The notes under the pieces are model-generated. The model saw only the letters and a list, made by a program, of their open reading frames with translations. It had not been told where the DNA came from and searched no databases. A program made the translations under genes and the position numbers. This document shows, in pieces, positions 9,946 through 18,200 of a DNA stretch of 64,000 nt (positions are counted from its first letter, which is position 1; each line of letters starts with the position of its first letter). The DNA comes from Streptomyces sp. NBC_00236. GTDB taxonomy: Bacteria; Actinomycetota; Actinomycetes; Streptomycetales; Streptomycetaceae. The stretch is taken from contig NZ_CP108100.1 of NCBI RefSeq assembly GCF_036195045.1, forward strand, positions 992,001-1,056,000. The letters are read 5' to 3'.

Positions 9946-10551
9946 CTACGTGGTAACGGGCTCCCGGAGCTTGTCCACCCGGGCCACCGCGTGTTCGACG
10001 ACGGCCACCAGGACGTCCCGCACGGACGACCGGTCCCGGGCGTCGCACATGAGTACCGGCACCTGTGGATCCAGGTCCAGCGCCGCCTGCACCGTCTCGG
10101 TGGGGAACCGGTCGGCGCCCTCGAAGCAGTTGACGGCCACGGCGAACGGGATCTCGCGGCGCTCGAAGTAGTCGACCGCCGCGAAACAGTCCTCCAGCCG
10201 GCGGGTGTCCGCGAGCACGACCGCCCCCAGCGCGCCCTGGGCGAGTTCGTCCCAGAGGAACCAGAAGCGGTCCTGTCCGGGGGTTCCGAAGAGGTACAGC
10301 ACGAGGTCCTCGCGCAGCGTGATCCGCCCGAAGTCCATCGCCACCGTCGTCGTGGTCTTCGCCTCGACACCGTCCAGGTCGTCCACCGGACGTCCCGCCT
10401 CGCTCAGCCTCTCCTCCGTACGCAGCGGTCTGATCTCGCTGACCGCCCCCACCAGGGTCGTCTTGCCCACTCCGAAGCCGCCCGCCACCAGGATTTTCAG
10501 GGTGACGGGCTCAACGGGCCGCCTGTTGCGGCTAGAGCGCCCGAAGACCAT
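9946..10551 (-). CDS. Conservon Ras-like GTP-binding protein (CvnD type)
   Basis: 201-residue small GTPase of the MglA/CvnD group. The P-loop is GGFGVGKTT, the switch region holds TTTTVAMDFG, the DxxG motif reads FGTPGQDRF, and the guanine-specificity motif is VNCFEGA. It is the last gene of a cvnABCD conservon, a membrane-associated signalling module unique to actinobacteria and likened to eukaryotic G-protein-coupled systems. It overlaps the end of the DUF742 gene by 20 bp, implying translational coupling. Which of the many Streptomyces conservons this is cannot be told from sequence alone, so no number is given. Confidence 0.9.
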   Translation of the reverse strand: MVFGRSSRNRRPVEPVTLKILVAGGFGVGKTTLVGAVSEIRPLRTEERLSEAGRPVDDLDGVEAKTTTTVAMDFGRITLREDLVLYLFGTPGQDRFWFLWDELAQGALGAVVLADTRRLEDCFAAVDYFERREIPFAVAVNCFEGADRFPTETVQAALDLDPQVPVLMCDARDRSSVRDVLVAVVEHAVARVDKLREPVTT

Positions 10552-10945
10552 TGATCACCTCGCGAAGAATGTTCACGTCCGGCAGCTCGGCCGGCGGAAC
10601 GGGACGGGTTACGTGCACCAGCTCGTCCTCCACCAGATCGCCGACCAGGACCCGGACCACCCCGACGGGGAGATCCAGACCGGCGGCGAGCTCGGCGATC
10701 GACTGGGGCATCTCACTGCAGAGTTCGACGATCTCCACGTGCTCCGGGGAGAGCATCTGGTCCCTGCCGGGGTCGTCGGCCGCGGGTTCGGGCATGACGA
10801 TCGCGATCAGGTCGAGGCGGTGACGGGACGCGCTGCTGGTGCGTCCCCTCGTCATCGCGTACGGGCGGACCACCGGCCCCGCGTCGGCGTCGTACCAGCG
10901 CGAGGACTGCGGGTCGCCGGGGGTGCGCGAGGTGTCGGCGCTCAT
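10532..10945 (-). CDS. Conservon DUF742 protein (CvnC type)
   Basis: About 137 residues with the DUF742 winged-helix-like fold: VVRPYAMTRGRT near the N-terminus, then LDLIAIV and the conserved EHVEIVELCSEMPQSIAELAAGLDLPVGVVRVLVGDL. Members link the sensor kinase and roadblock proteins to the downstream GTPase; direct DNA binding is not established. The ATG at 10945 is chosen, with GGAGG about 12 bp upstream. A GTG at 10954, immediately after the cvnB stop, is the alternative. Confidence 0.87.
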   Translation of the reverse strand: MSADTSRTPGDPQSSRWYDADAGPVVRPYAMTRGRTSSASRHRLDLIAIVMPEPAADDPGRDQMLSPEHVEIVELCSEMPQSIAELAAGLDLPVGVVRVLVGDLVEDELVHVTRPVPPAELPDVNILREVINGLRAL

Positions 10946-10954
10946 CCCGTCCAC

Positions 10955-11398
10955 TCACCCTCCGGAGGACAGACCGGTCGTCCGGGGAGCGTTGGCCAGG
11001 TGGGCGCCCACGCGCTTGACCATCAGCGTCATCTCGTACGCCACCTGCCCCACGTCCGAGTCCGAGTCGGCCAGTACGGCGAGGCAGCTGCCGTCACCGG
11101 CCGCCGTGACGAACAGGAACGCCTCGTCGAGTTCGACGACGGTCTGCCGGACCCGGCCCGCGTCGAAATGGCGGCCGACACCCTTGGCGAGGCTGTGGAA
11201 TCCGGAGGCGACGGCCGCCAGGTGTTCGCCGTCCTCCCTGGTCAGGTCCTTCGACGCGCCGGTGGGGAGGCCGTCGCTGGAGAGGACCAGCGCCTTGCGG
11301 ATGCTGGCGACGCGCTCGACGAGTTCGTCGAGGAGCCAGTTGAGCTCACCCGACCCCTGACGTGCGGAGTTGAGTGCTGCGGCGTTCGGTGCGGTCAT
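10955..11398 (-). CDS. Roadblock/LC7-domain protein (CvnB type)
   Basis: 147-residue roadblock/LC7 protein, the partner class that binds small Ras-like GTPases. Typical stretches are LNWLLDELVERVASIRKALVLSSDGLPTG and SFLFVTAA-like strands (EAFLFVTAAGDGSCLAVLA). Its ATG overlaps the stop of the upstream sensor gene (ATGA, 11395-11398), and the next gene starts within 10 bp. It probably acts as a scaffold or regulator at the membrane between the kinase-like sensor and the GTPase. Confidence 0.9.
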   Translation of the reverse strand: MTAPNAAALNSARQGSGELNWLLDELVERVASIRKALVLSSDGLPTGASKDLTREDGEHLAAVASGFHSLAKGVGRHFDAGRVRQTVVELDEAFLFVTAAGDGSCLAVLADSDSDVGQVAYEMTLMVKRVGAHLANAPRTTGLSSGG

Positions 11399-14280
11399 GG
11401 ACCGTCCCCTCCCGGAGTGGTTCCTTGTGCTGTATCACCGGGGCCGGTCACGTCCTCGGCGTTCTGCAGGCGTCCGCGCTGCCAGCCGCGCTGGAGCGAG
11501 GCCATGCGGTCGCGTACCTCGTCGGCGTCCCGCTCGATGTCCTCGACGCTCTCCACCCGGTCCGGGCCGGGCACGCCCGAGCCGTCGCGCAGCTGGGGGG
11601 CGAGGCTGGCCTGACGGACGCGGCGGGGCAGTCCGCCCACGGTGTCGGCCTCGGGCGACGAGGACGGGACGGCTGAGGTGGACGGCCGGGGCGCGGGCAC
11701 CGAAGGCGCGGGCCGCGGGGCTTCGGCGGGCCCGGTCGGCGTCCGGAAGCCCGTGGACCGCCGGGGTTCCGCGGAGCGGCGCCGGTCCTCGTGCGGAACG
11801 GGGCCGGTGGCCCGGGACCGGGTCGAGGTGTGCGCGGGCTCCGGATCGCCGGTCGTGGGGTGGGAGCGGCCGCTCTCGTCGACGCGGACGCCGCGGTCGG
11901 TGACCAGGGTCGGCGGCTTGCGGCGGGGCAGCGGGCGCGTGCCGTCGGGGCGCAGGGCCCGTACACCGTCCGGCTCCGACGCCCGGTCGGCTGCCTGCTG
12001 GTGCTGCTCGCGGTCGGATTCGCGCCGGAACTCGCGGGCGCGGAAGATGCCGCCGCGTTCGCTCTCGGTGTCGTCCAGGTCGGAGACGCCGTCGAGTGCG
12101 GGGTCGGTGCCCAGGCCTGTGACGGCTTCGAGGAGCGGGTCACGGTCGAAGTCCAGGGAGGCGACCGGTCCTTCGAGCTCGACCGGGCCGTCCAGCAGGG
12201 CCGGGTCCATCAGCCCGCTGGGAACCGGTGAGAGGCTGCCCGGCCGTTCCTGCGACCGGGCGGCGGCGAGGCTGCGGTCCGGTGTGTCCGGCCCGCCGTT
12301 GTCCCTCTGGCCGCTGCCGGGCCTGCTGCTGGCGATCGCCTTCTCCGACCTGCGGTCGAGACGGAATCCCGTGCCGTGCGAGTCCGGGGCGTCGGTGAGC
12401 AGCGCCGCCGGGATGAAGACGACGGCGGTGGTGCCTCCGTACGGGGAGATCTGGAGCGAGACGCGGACGTTCTGCCGCTGGGCCAGCCGACTGACGACGA
12501 AGAGGCCGAGCCGGTCGGTGTCGGACAGTTCGAACTCGGGGGTCTCCGCCAGCCGGAGGTTGGCGTCCAGGAGCACTTCGGGGGGCATTCCCAGACCGCG
12601 GTCGTGGATTTCGAGGGTGAAGCCGTTGGCGACCTGTTCGCCGTGCACCTGGACCGCGGTGTGCGGGGGCGAGAACACCGTGGCGTTCTCCAGGAGTTCG
12701 GCGATGAGGTGGGTGAGGTCGGCGACCGCGGGGCCGCCCACTCCGATCCGCGGGAGGCGGCGGACCTCGATCCGTTCGTAGTCCTCCACCTCGGCGACGG
12801 CAGCCCGCACCACGTCCATGAGCTGGATGGGCTTGCGCCACTGCCGGGAGGGCGCGGCTCCGGAGAGGATCACCAGCCCCTCGGCGTGGCGCCGCATCCG
12901 GGTGGTGAGGTGGTCGAGGCGGAACAGGTCGGCGAGTTCGTCGGTGTTCTCGGTGCGGCGCTCCATCGTGTCCAGGAGCGTCAGCTGCCGGTGCAGCAGC
13001 ACCTGGTTGCGGCGGGCGAGGTTGACGAAGACCTCGGAGACGCCGCGCCGCATGTCCGCCTGTTTGACGGCCGCCTCGACCGCGGCGCGCTGGAGCGTGT
13101 TGAGCGCCTGCCCGACCTGGCCGATCTCGTCCCGTTCGTAACTGAGGTGCGGGGACTCGGTCTCGACGTCGATGTGCTCGCCGGCGGCGAGGCGGCGCAT
13201 CACGCTCGGCAGCCGCACGCCGGAGACCTCGTGGGCGTCCTTGCGCAGCCGGGAGAGGTCACGGACGAGCTCGCGGCCTATGCGTACGGACACGAAGACG
13301 GAGACGAGCAGGGCCAGGAATCCGAGTACGCCGGCGACGCCCGCCTTGATCAGGACGCCGTAACCGGCGGGCTTTCCCCGGTCCTGGAAGCGGTTGTTCA
13401 TCTCGGTCGAGTCGTTGGCCAGCCGGTCCAGGACCGGCGGCGCGACCTCCTGCCAGCGGGCGGCGTCCACGGCACGGGAATCGCGGGTGGGACCCTGCGC
13501 GATGAGTCTGTTCTCGGCGGTGCGCAGCGGTTCGCTGTCGGGGCCCGACCAGTACTGCTCCACGCGCCGCCGCTCGGACGCGGGCAGGACCTGGAGGTTG
13601 ATCTCGTACAGCAGTCCCCGGTTGGCCACGAGGTCGGAGATCTGCCGGAGTTCGGCGGCGGTGAACCGCCCTGCCAGGAGTCCGGAGGCGACCAGCGCGT
13701 CCTCCCTGGAGAGCATCTCGCGGGCGCGCGACACGCCGGCCAGCGCCCGGACCTGCTTGTCCATGGACACGTTCTCCATCGTGTGGAGTCCGGTCAGGAA
13801 GCGGTAGCAGGGGTCGATGAGGCGGTTGTAGTACTCCATCGCTGTGGCCCGGCCGATGGTGCGCCGGTCGACGGAGTCGCGGAGGGCGTCGAGTTCGTCG
13901 ACCGCTCCGAGGATCGAGCCGAGCTGGGTCTCGGCGTCGGGGCGCAGTGCGTCGCGGATGTCCTTCTGGTGCGCACTCGACGTGACGCGCTCCACGACCC
14001 GGTCGGTGACCGCGCGCTGTGTGCGCAGGACCGGAAGGGCGTCGGAGGCCCTCGGGTCGGCAAGGAAGACGAGGGTCTGGCGGCGCTCGTTCTGCACGGC
14101 CCTGACGGTGTCCTCCAGCGGGTGGCCGACCTTCTCCACGACGGTGCTCGCACTCAGCAGCTGGCCGGCCTCGCGTCCGGTCAGATAGGTGGCGAAGCCC
14201 CAGAGTGCGGTGAGGGAGACGAGCGGCACCAGAAGCAACGCCACGATCTTCCTGCGGATGGACTTTCCGCGAAAGCGCAT
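11395..14280 (-). CDS. Conservon sensor histidine kinase-like protein (CvnA type)
   Basis: 961-residue membrane sensor and first gene of the conservon. A short cytoplasmic N-terminus precedes a transmembrane helix (about 13-33). An extracellular nitrate/nitrite-sensing (NIT) region of about 270 residues follows, then a second helix (about 308-330), a HAMP linker and a GHKL ATPase domain with HLIAELLENATVFSPPHT and LEIHDRGLGMPPEVL. The last 300 residues are disordered and rich in Arg, Pro and Ser. CvnA proteins lack a clear phospho-accepting His box, so kinase activity is not assured. The 14281-14340 region upstream should hold the operon promoter. Confidence 0.9.
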   Translation of the reverse strand: MRFRGKSIRRKIVALLLVPLVSLTALWGFATYLTGREAGQLLSASTVVEKVGHPLEDTVRAVQNERRQTLVFLADPRASDALPVLRTQRAVTDRVVERVTSSAHQKDIRDALRPDAETQLGSILGAVDELDALRDSVDRRTIGRATAMEYYNRLIDPCYRFLTGLHTMENVSMDKQVRALAGVSRAREMLSREDALVASGLLAGRFTAAELRQISDLVANRGLLYEINLQVLPASERRRVEQYWSGPDSEPLRTAENRLIAQGPTRDSRAVDAARWQEVAPPVLDRLANDSTEMNNRFQDRGKPAGYGVLIKAGVAGVLGFLALLVSVFVSVRIGRELVRDLSRLRKDAHEVSGVRLPSVMRRLAAGEHIDVETESPHLSYERDEIGQVGQALNTLQRAAVEAAVKQADMRRGVSEVFVNLARRNQVLLHRQLTLLDTMERRTENTDELADLFRLDHLTTRMRRHAEGLVILSGAAPSRQWRKPIQLMDVVRAAVAEVEDYERIEVRRLPRIGVGGPAVADLTHLIAELLENATVFSPPHTAVQVHGEQVANGFTLEIHDRGLGMPPEVLLDANLRLAETPEFELSDTDRLGLFVVSRLAQRQNVRVSLQISPYGGTTAVVFIPAALLTDAPDSHGTGFRLDRRSEKAIASSRPGSGQRDNGGPDTPDRSLAAARSQERPGSLSPVPSGLMDPALLDGPVELEGPVASLDFDRDPLLEAVTGLGTDPALDGVSDLDDTESERGGIFRAREFRRESDREQHQQAADRASEPDGVRALRPDGTRPLPRRKPPTLVTDRGVRVDESGRSHPTTGDPEPAHTSTRSRATGPVPHEDRRRSAEPRRSTGFRTPTGPAEAPRPAPSVPAPRPSTSAVPSSSPEADTVGGLPRRVRQASLAPQLRDGSGVPGPDRVESVEDIERDADEVRDRMASLQRGWQRGRLQNAEDVTGPGDTAQGTTPGGDGP

Positions 14281-14683
14281 GGCCTCCCCCAGCTCGGCCC
14301 CGCAGGGCGGGGATGGTGTTCCGTCAACAAACGGCGCGAGCCTACTACCGACACACAGACAACTCGAAGGCGTGTCCGGACGATTTTCGGCCGCGTTACT
14401 GGGAGTTGACCATGAGTTGTCCCGGTATTCCGGGAGATGAAATTCGCGAATGCGACAGAAGACGCCGATCAGAGCGGCATATTCCTCCCCCCGCCGGTTG
14501 GCTGGAATTCTTCGCTCCGCGCCGATCCGGGGGAATCTTCACCGTTCGGCACTCGTCTGTCTGTACGGGGGCAGGAGAGCTGCAGGAGTGCACTGAGGCA
14601 GGACGGGACGGTCCGTCCGCGTAGAAAGGGTGCATGCGGGGCAGCAACCCTGAAGTCGGACAGCGGTGGGGAGTTGAAAGTCG
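14281..14683. promoter_or_regulatory. Divergent intergenic region with candidate ECF-type promoter
   Basis: 403 bp separate the conservon from the next plus-strand gene, with no convincing ORF. GGAAT at 14532, an 18-base spacer and GTC at 14555 resemble a sigma-R/ECF promoter reading right. The -10 element departs from GTT, so the assignment is weak. Minus-strand TAGTAGGCT-like boxes near 14340 may serve cvnA. Confidence 0.3.
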
Positions 14684-15178
14684 TTGGACACGCAGGAGCG
14701 TCACGGCGCGGTGGAGGTGCCACCGGCCCGGGCGGCGAAGGAGGCGGGCACCGCGGCTTCGGCGACGCGGGGCGGGCCGGAGGCGCCGCGGCAGCCGCTC
14801 TGGGTCGAGGAGCCGGCCACACGCCGCCGGATGCCGGATCCCGTGCGCCGGGCCGCCGTGCGGGCCGTCATCATCACGTCGCTGACCCTGATCCAGGCGA
14901 TGGTCGCGTTCCTGGCCTCGCTGACCGCCTCGTGGCTGGCCTTCCCGATGGTGCTCAGCAGCGTGGGCAGCACGGTGGTCGCGACCTGGTCGGTGCTGGA
15001 CGTGTGGGTCACCCGCCAGGTGTGGAATCAGCGCAACGGCGTGGTGTCGGTGCCCAGCAGTTCGGCCCGGCGGCTGCGCCGCGAGCGGCGCAGGGCCAGA
15101 CGGGCGGCGCGGACCGCCGAGCGGGAAGCGGCACGGATACGACGACGGGACGCGGGCCGCCGTCTCTCCCGGGCCTGA
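14684..15178 (+). CDS. Hypothetical membrane protein with Arg-rich tail
   Basis: 164 residues with no recognised family. A Pro/Ala-rich N-terminal 50 residues precedes two hydrophobic segments (about 58-100: AVIITSLTLIQAMVAFLASL and a second containing SWLAFPMVLSSVGSTVVATW). The strongly basic C-terminus is dominated by RRERRRARRAA-type sequence, which is probably cytoplasmic. The start is a TTG at 14684 with GGGGAG ten bases upstream. It lies between the conservon and the SMC-like cassette on the opposite strand to both, so no operon partner is evident. Confidence 0.6.
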   Translation: MDTQERHGAVEVPPARAAKEAGTAASATRGGPEAPRQPLWVEEPATRRRMPDPVRRAAVRAVIITSLTLIQAMVAFLASLTASWLAFPMVLSSVGSTVVATWSVLDVWVTRQVWNQRNGVVSVPSSSARRLRRERRRARRAARTAEREAARIRRRDAGRRLSRA

Positions 15179-15267
15179 CCCGCGCCCGGCTCCTTCAGGC
15201 CTGACCCGCGCCCGGCTTCTTCCGTCCGCGGGGCCGGCTCGTGGCAGGCCCCTTCCGTCCGCGGGGC
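15174..15267. repeat. Local tandem duplications after the membrane protein gene
   Basis: A 23-bp unit starting CCTGACCCGCGCCCGGCT occurs at 15174 and again at 15200, differing at one base. A 16-bp unit CTTCCGTCCGCGGGGC occurs at 15219 and 15252. The first copy covers the stop codon of the membrane protein gene. These are simple duplications, too few and irregular for a CRISPR. Confidence 0.65.
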
Positions 15268-15286
15268 GGTATCGAGGTGCTCTCCC

Positions 15287-18200
15287 CTACGGGGCTGTGT
15301 CGAGGTTCGCCGTGGTGCGGGATTCGCGCTCGGTCCGGGCCGCCGGTACGTCCGGCGTCGGCGCGGACCGCTTGAACATGCGGGTGGCGGTGATCTCTCC
15401 GTGCACCGTCTCGGCACCCGGGTCCTGCTGGGGCAGTCCGGGGCGCAGATGCTCCTCGACGCTGATGTACTTCAGTCCGGCCCTCAGGTCGGCGTCATTG
15501 CGCAACCTGATCACCAGCGGGAATTCGGCCAGTGCGGTCGTGTCGAAGAGGCCCGTGGTGTAGAGCAGCTGGACGCCCAGCGCATCCGAGACCGCACGCT
15601 GGAGCTCCAGCAGATACGTGGCGTTGGCACGGCCGATGGGGTTGTCGAGGAACAGGGTCCCCGCATGGCGGTGCTGGTGCCGGTCGCGGCCCCGGTCGTT
15701 GCTGCGCAGGGCGGCCATCGTGCAGTACAGGGCGATGGCGGCCGTGAGCAGCTGGCCGCCGGAGAAGACGTCGCCCATCTGCCCGACCGGCACCCGCTCT
15801 GCGCGCAGCACCGCGTCCGGCTTGAGGATCTCGACGGCGATTCCGCGGGGCTCCAGCGCCGCCTGCACGCCGCGCAGCAGCAGGGACATCCCGTCGCGTC
15901 GCAGGTCGGAGTTCTTCTTCAGTGCCGCTTTGGTGGCCTCGTCGATGACTTCGCCGAGCCGTTCGGTGAGCGTGGCCTGGTCGGGTTCCTCGAAGCGGAT
16001 ACGGAGGAACTCCTGGCCGGACCACTCGCCCAGGCCCTCCGGGAGCCGGGAGAGCCGCTGAGCGGAGCGGAGCGTGGTCAGCGCGGAGTCCACCAGGCCG
16101 CGCAGCCGGTCGACGATGGAGTCGCGGTTGCGCTCCAGCTGGGCCAGTTCGTCGGTGAGGACCCGCAGCCGGGGTGCGAACGCCGTCGCCCACTTCCGGG
16201 CGTGCTCGGGCAGGGCCGTGGCCGGGAGTTCGCGGATCTGCTGGCGGGCCGGGGTGCGGACCTGTTCGTAGCGGGTGGCGTTGGCGTGCCGGACGAGTAC
16301 GTCGCTCGCCTCCCGTACGGCCGCTTCCGCGGTGGAGAGGTCGACGGCGCAGCCACGCAGTGAACGGCGGGCCTCGGCCGCGGACTGCCGGGCCTCCTCC
16401 AGGCTGCCGGGGTACGGCTCGGGGGTCTCGGGGTCGTCCTCGGCGCCGTGGTCCCGCAGGAGGTCGCGCAGCAGGGCCGCGGTCTCGTCGAAGCCGCCTG
16501 CCGAGTCCTCTGCGGTGCGGTGGGCGTGGAGGAGCTCGGCGTGGGCGGCGCGGGCGGTGTCCAGTGCGGCGGTCGCGGCGGCGAGCTCGCCCGTCGCGGT
16601 ACGCAGCAGCGCCTGCGCCTGTTCGGCGTCGGCGGGAACCTGATCGCCGGCGAGTTCGGTGTGCAGGCTCTCGCCGTCGGCCGGGGCCAGCCGCTCGGCC
16701 TCGCCGCGCAGCCGGCCCAGCTGCTCGCTGGCGGCGGAGGCACGCGTCTCCAGGAGCTGGACCAGGGACTCGGCGCGGGCCGCTGCGGCCTGCCGGGAGG
16801 GCCCGTCGGCGCCGTCCGTACCTTCCAGGAGCTGCGCCGCCCGGGTACGGACCTTGTTGGTGAGCCGGTCGAGTTCGGCGAGCGCGGCGCTCTCGTCGCT
16901 CTCCGCGCGCGCCTGCTCGGCGCGCAGGTCGGCGCCCACGCCGACCTTCTCGTAGAGCTGGGACGCGGCCCGGTAGGCCTCGCGCAGGGCGGGCAGGGTG
17001 TGCCGCGGGGCGCCGGGCTCCGGCTCGGGGAGGTGTTCGGGGGCGCCGGCGATCTCGGCCCGTTCGGCGCGCAGGGCGCGGGAGGTGCGTCGGGCGTCGT
17101 CGGCCGCGCGCTGGGCGGCCCTGCGGTCCTCGTCGGCGGCGCGGGCCCGTTCGAGGCAGACGGTGGCACGGGCCTCGGACTCGGCCGCCTCGTCGACCAG
17201 TTCGCGCAGCTTCACCTGCCAGCCGGCCCGTTCGCGGAGCCGGAAGGCGAGTCCGGCGAGTGCGTCGGCGGCGCGGCGCGCGCGCTGGGCGGCCTCCTGG
17301 CGTTCGTCGCGGACGCGGGCGGTGTCCGCCGCCGCCTCGTCGGCCTCGGCCCGCACCGTACGGGCCTCGGCGAGAGCGGCCTCGGCCGTCGCGGCGGCCG
17401 CACGGGCGGTGCGGGCGGCTTCCGCGAGTTCGGTGAGCATGCCGGGCGGGCAGTCCGCACGCCAGGAGCCGATCCGGGCGGCGAGTGAGCGGTCCCCGGT
17501 GAGGCGGGCCGCCAGCGTGCGGATGTCCTCGTCGCGGGCCGCGGTCCGGCTCCTGAGCGCCTGTCGTTCCTCGTCGGCGGCGTGCTCGTCGTGCATCGCC
17601 GGGTTCGGCGGGACGAGGAAGACCCCGTCGGCGCTCGCGGCGGATCCGGCGGTGGGGTCCGGTACGGGGGCGAGGAGGGCGGCTGCGGTGCCCACGGCCA
17701 CGGCGGAGCGCGGCAGCAGGGCGGCGGCGCCGAGCACCTCACGGGCACGGGCGTGCGCGTCCGGGTCCGTGATGACGACGCCGTCGACGAGCTCGGGGCG
17801 GGCCGCGAGCACGGCAGCGTGATCGGCGGGGTCGACGGCCTGGGCGAGGTAGCGCCAGCCGGGCAGGGCCGGAATGCCGTGTTCGCCGAGGTATTCGACG
17901 GTGGCGAGCACATCGGGTCCCGGCGGCAGCAGTCCGCCGTCGCCGAGCGCGCCCAGGATGCGGGAGTCGTCGGCAGCGGCGGTGCGCAGTTCGAACAGGC
18001 GTCGCTCGGCTGCGGCCACACCTTGGTCGAGGAGGTCCCGCAGCTCCTCCGCGTTGCGGTCGAACTCGTCTGCGGTGAGGGACTGTCCGGCGGGCCTCGG
18101 CGGTGCGGTGGTGGCGGTGCGGGTTCCGTGAGCGGCCGGTTCGGCGCCGTCCGCGGCGGCCCCGGGCTCGCGGTCCTCTTCGTGCTGCTGGTCCTCGGCA

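Noticed and set aside
12376-14409. 677-codon plus-strand open frame across the conservon sensor gene
   Set aside because: It is the complement of the CvnA-type gene; the minus strand has clear HAMP and GHKL motifs.
15174-15267. CRISPR-like array
   Set aside because: Only two copies of each of two different units, no uniform spacers and no cas genes.
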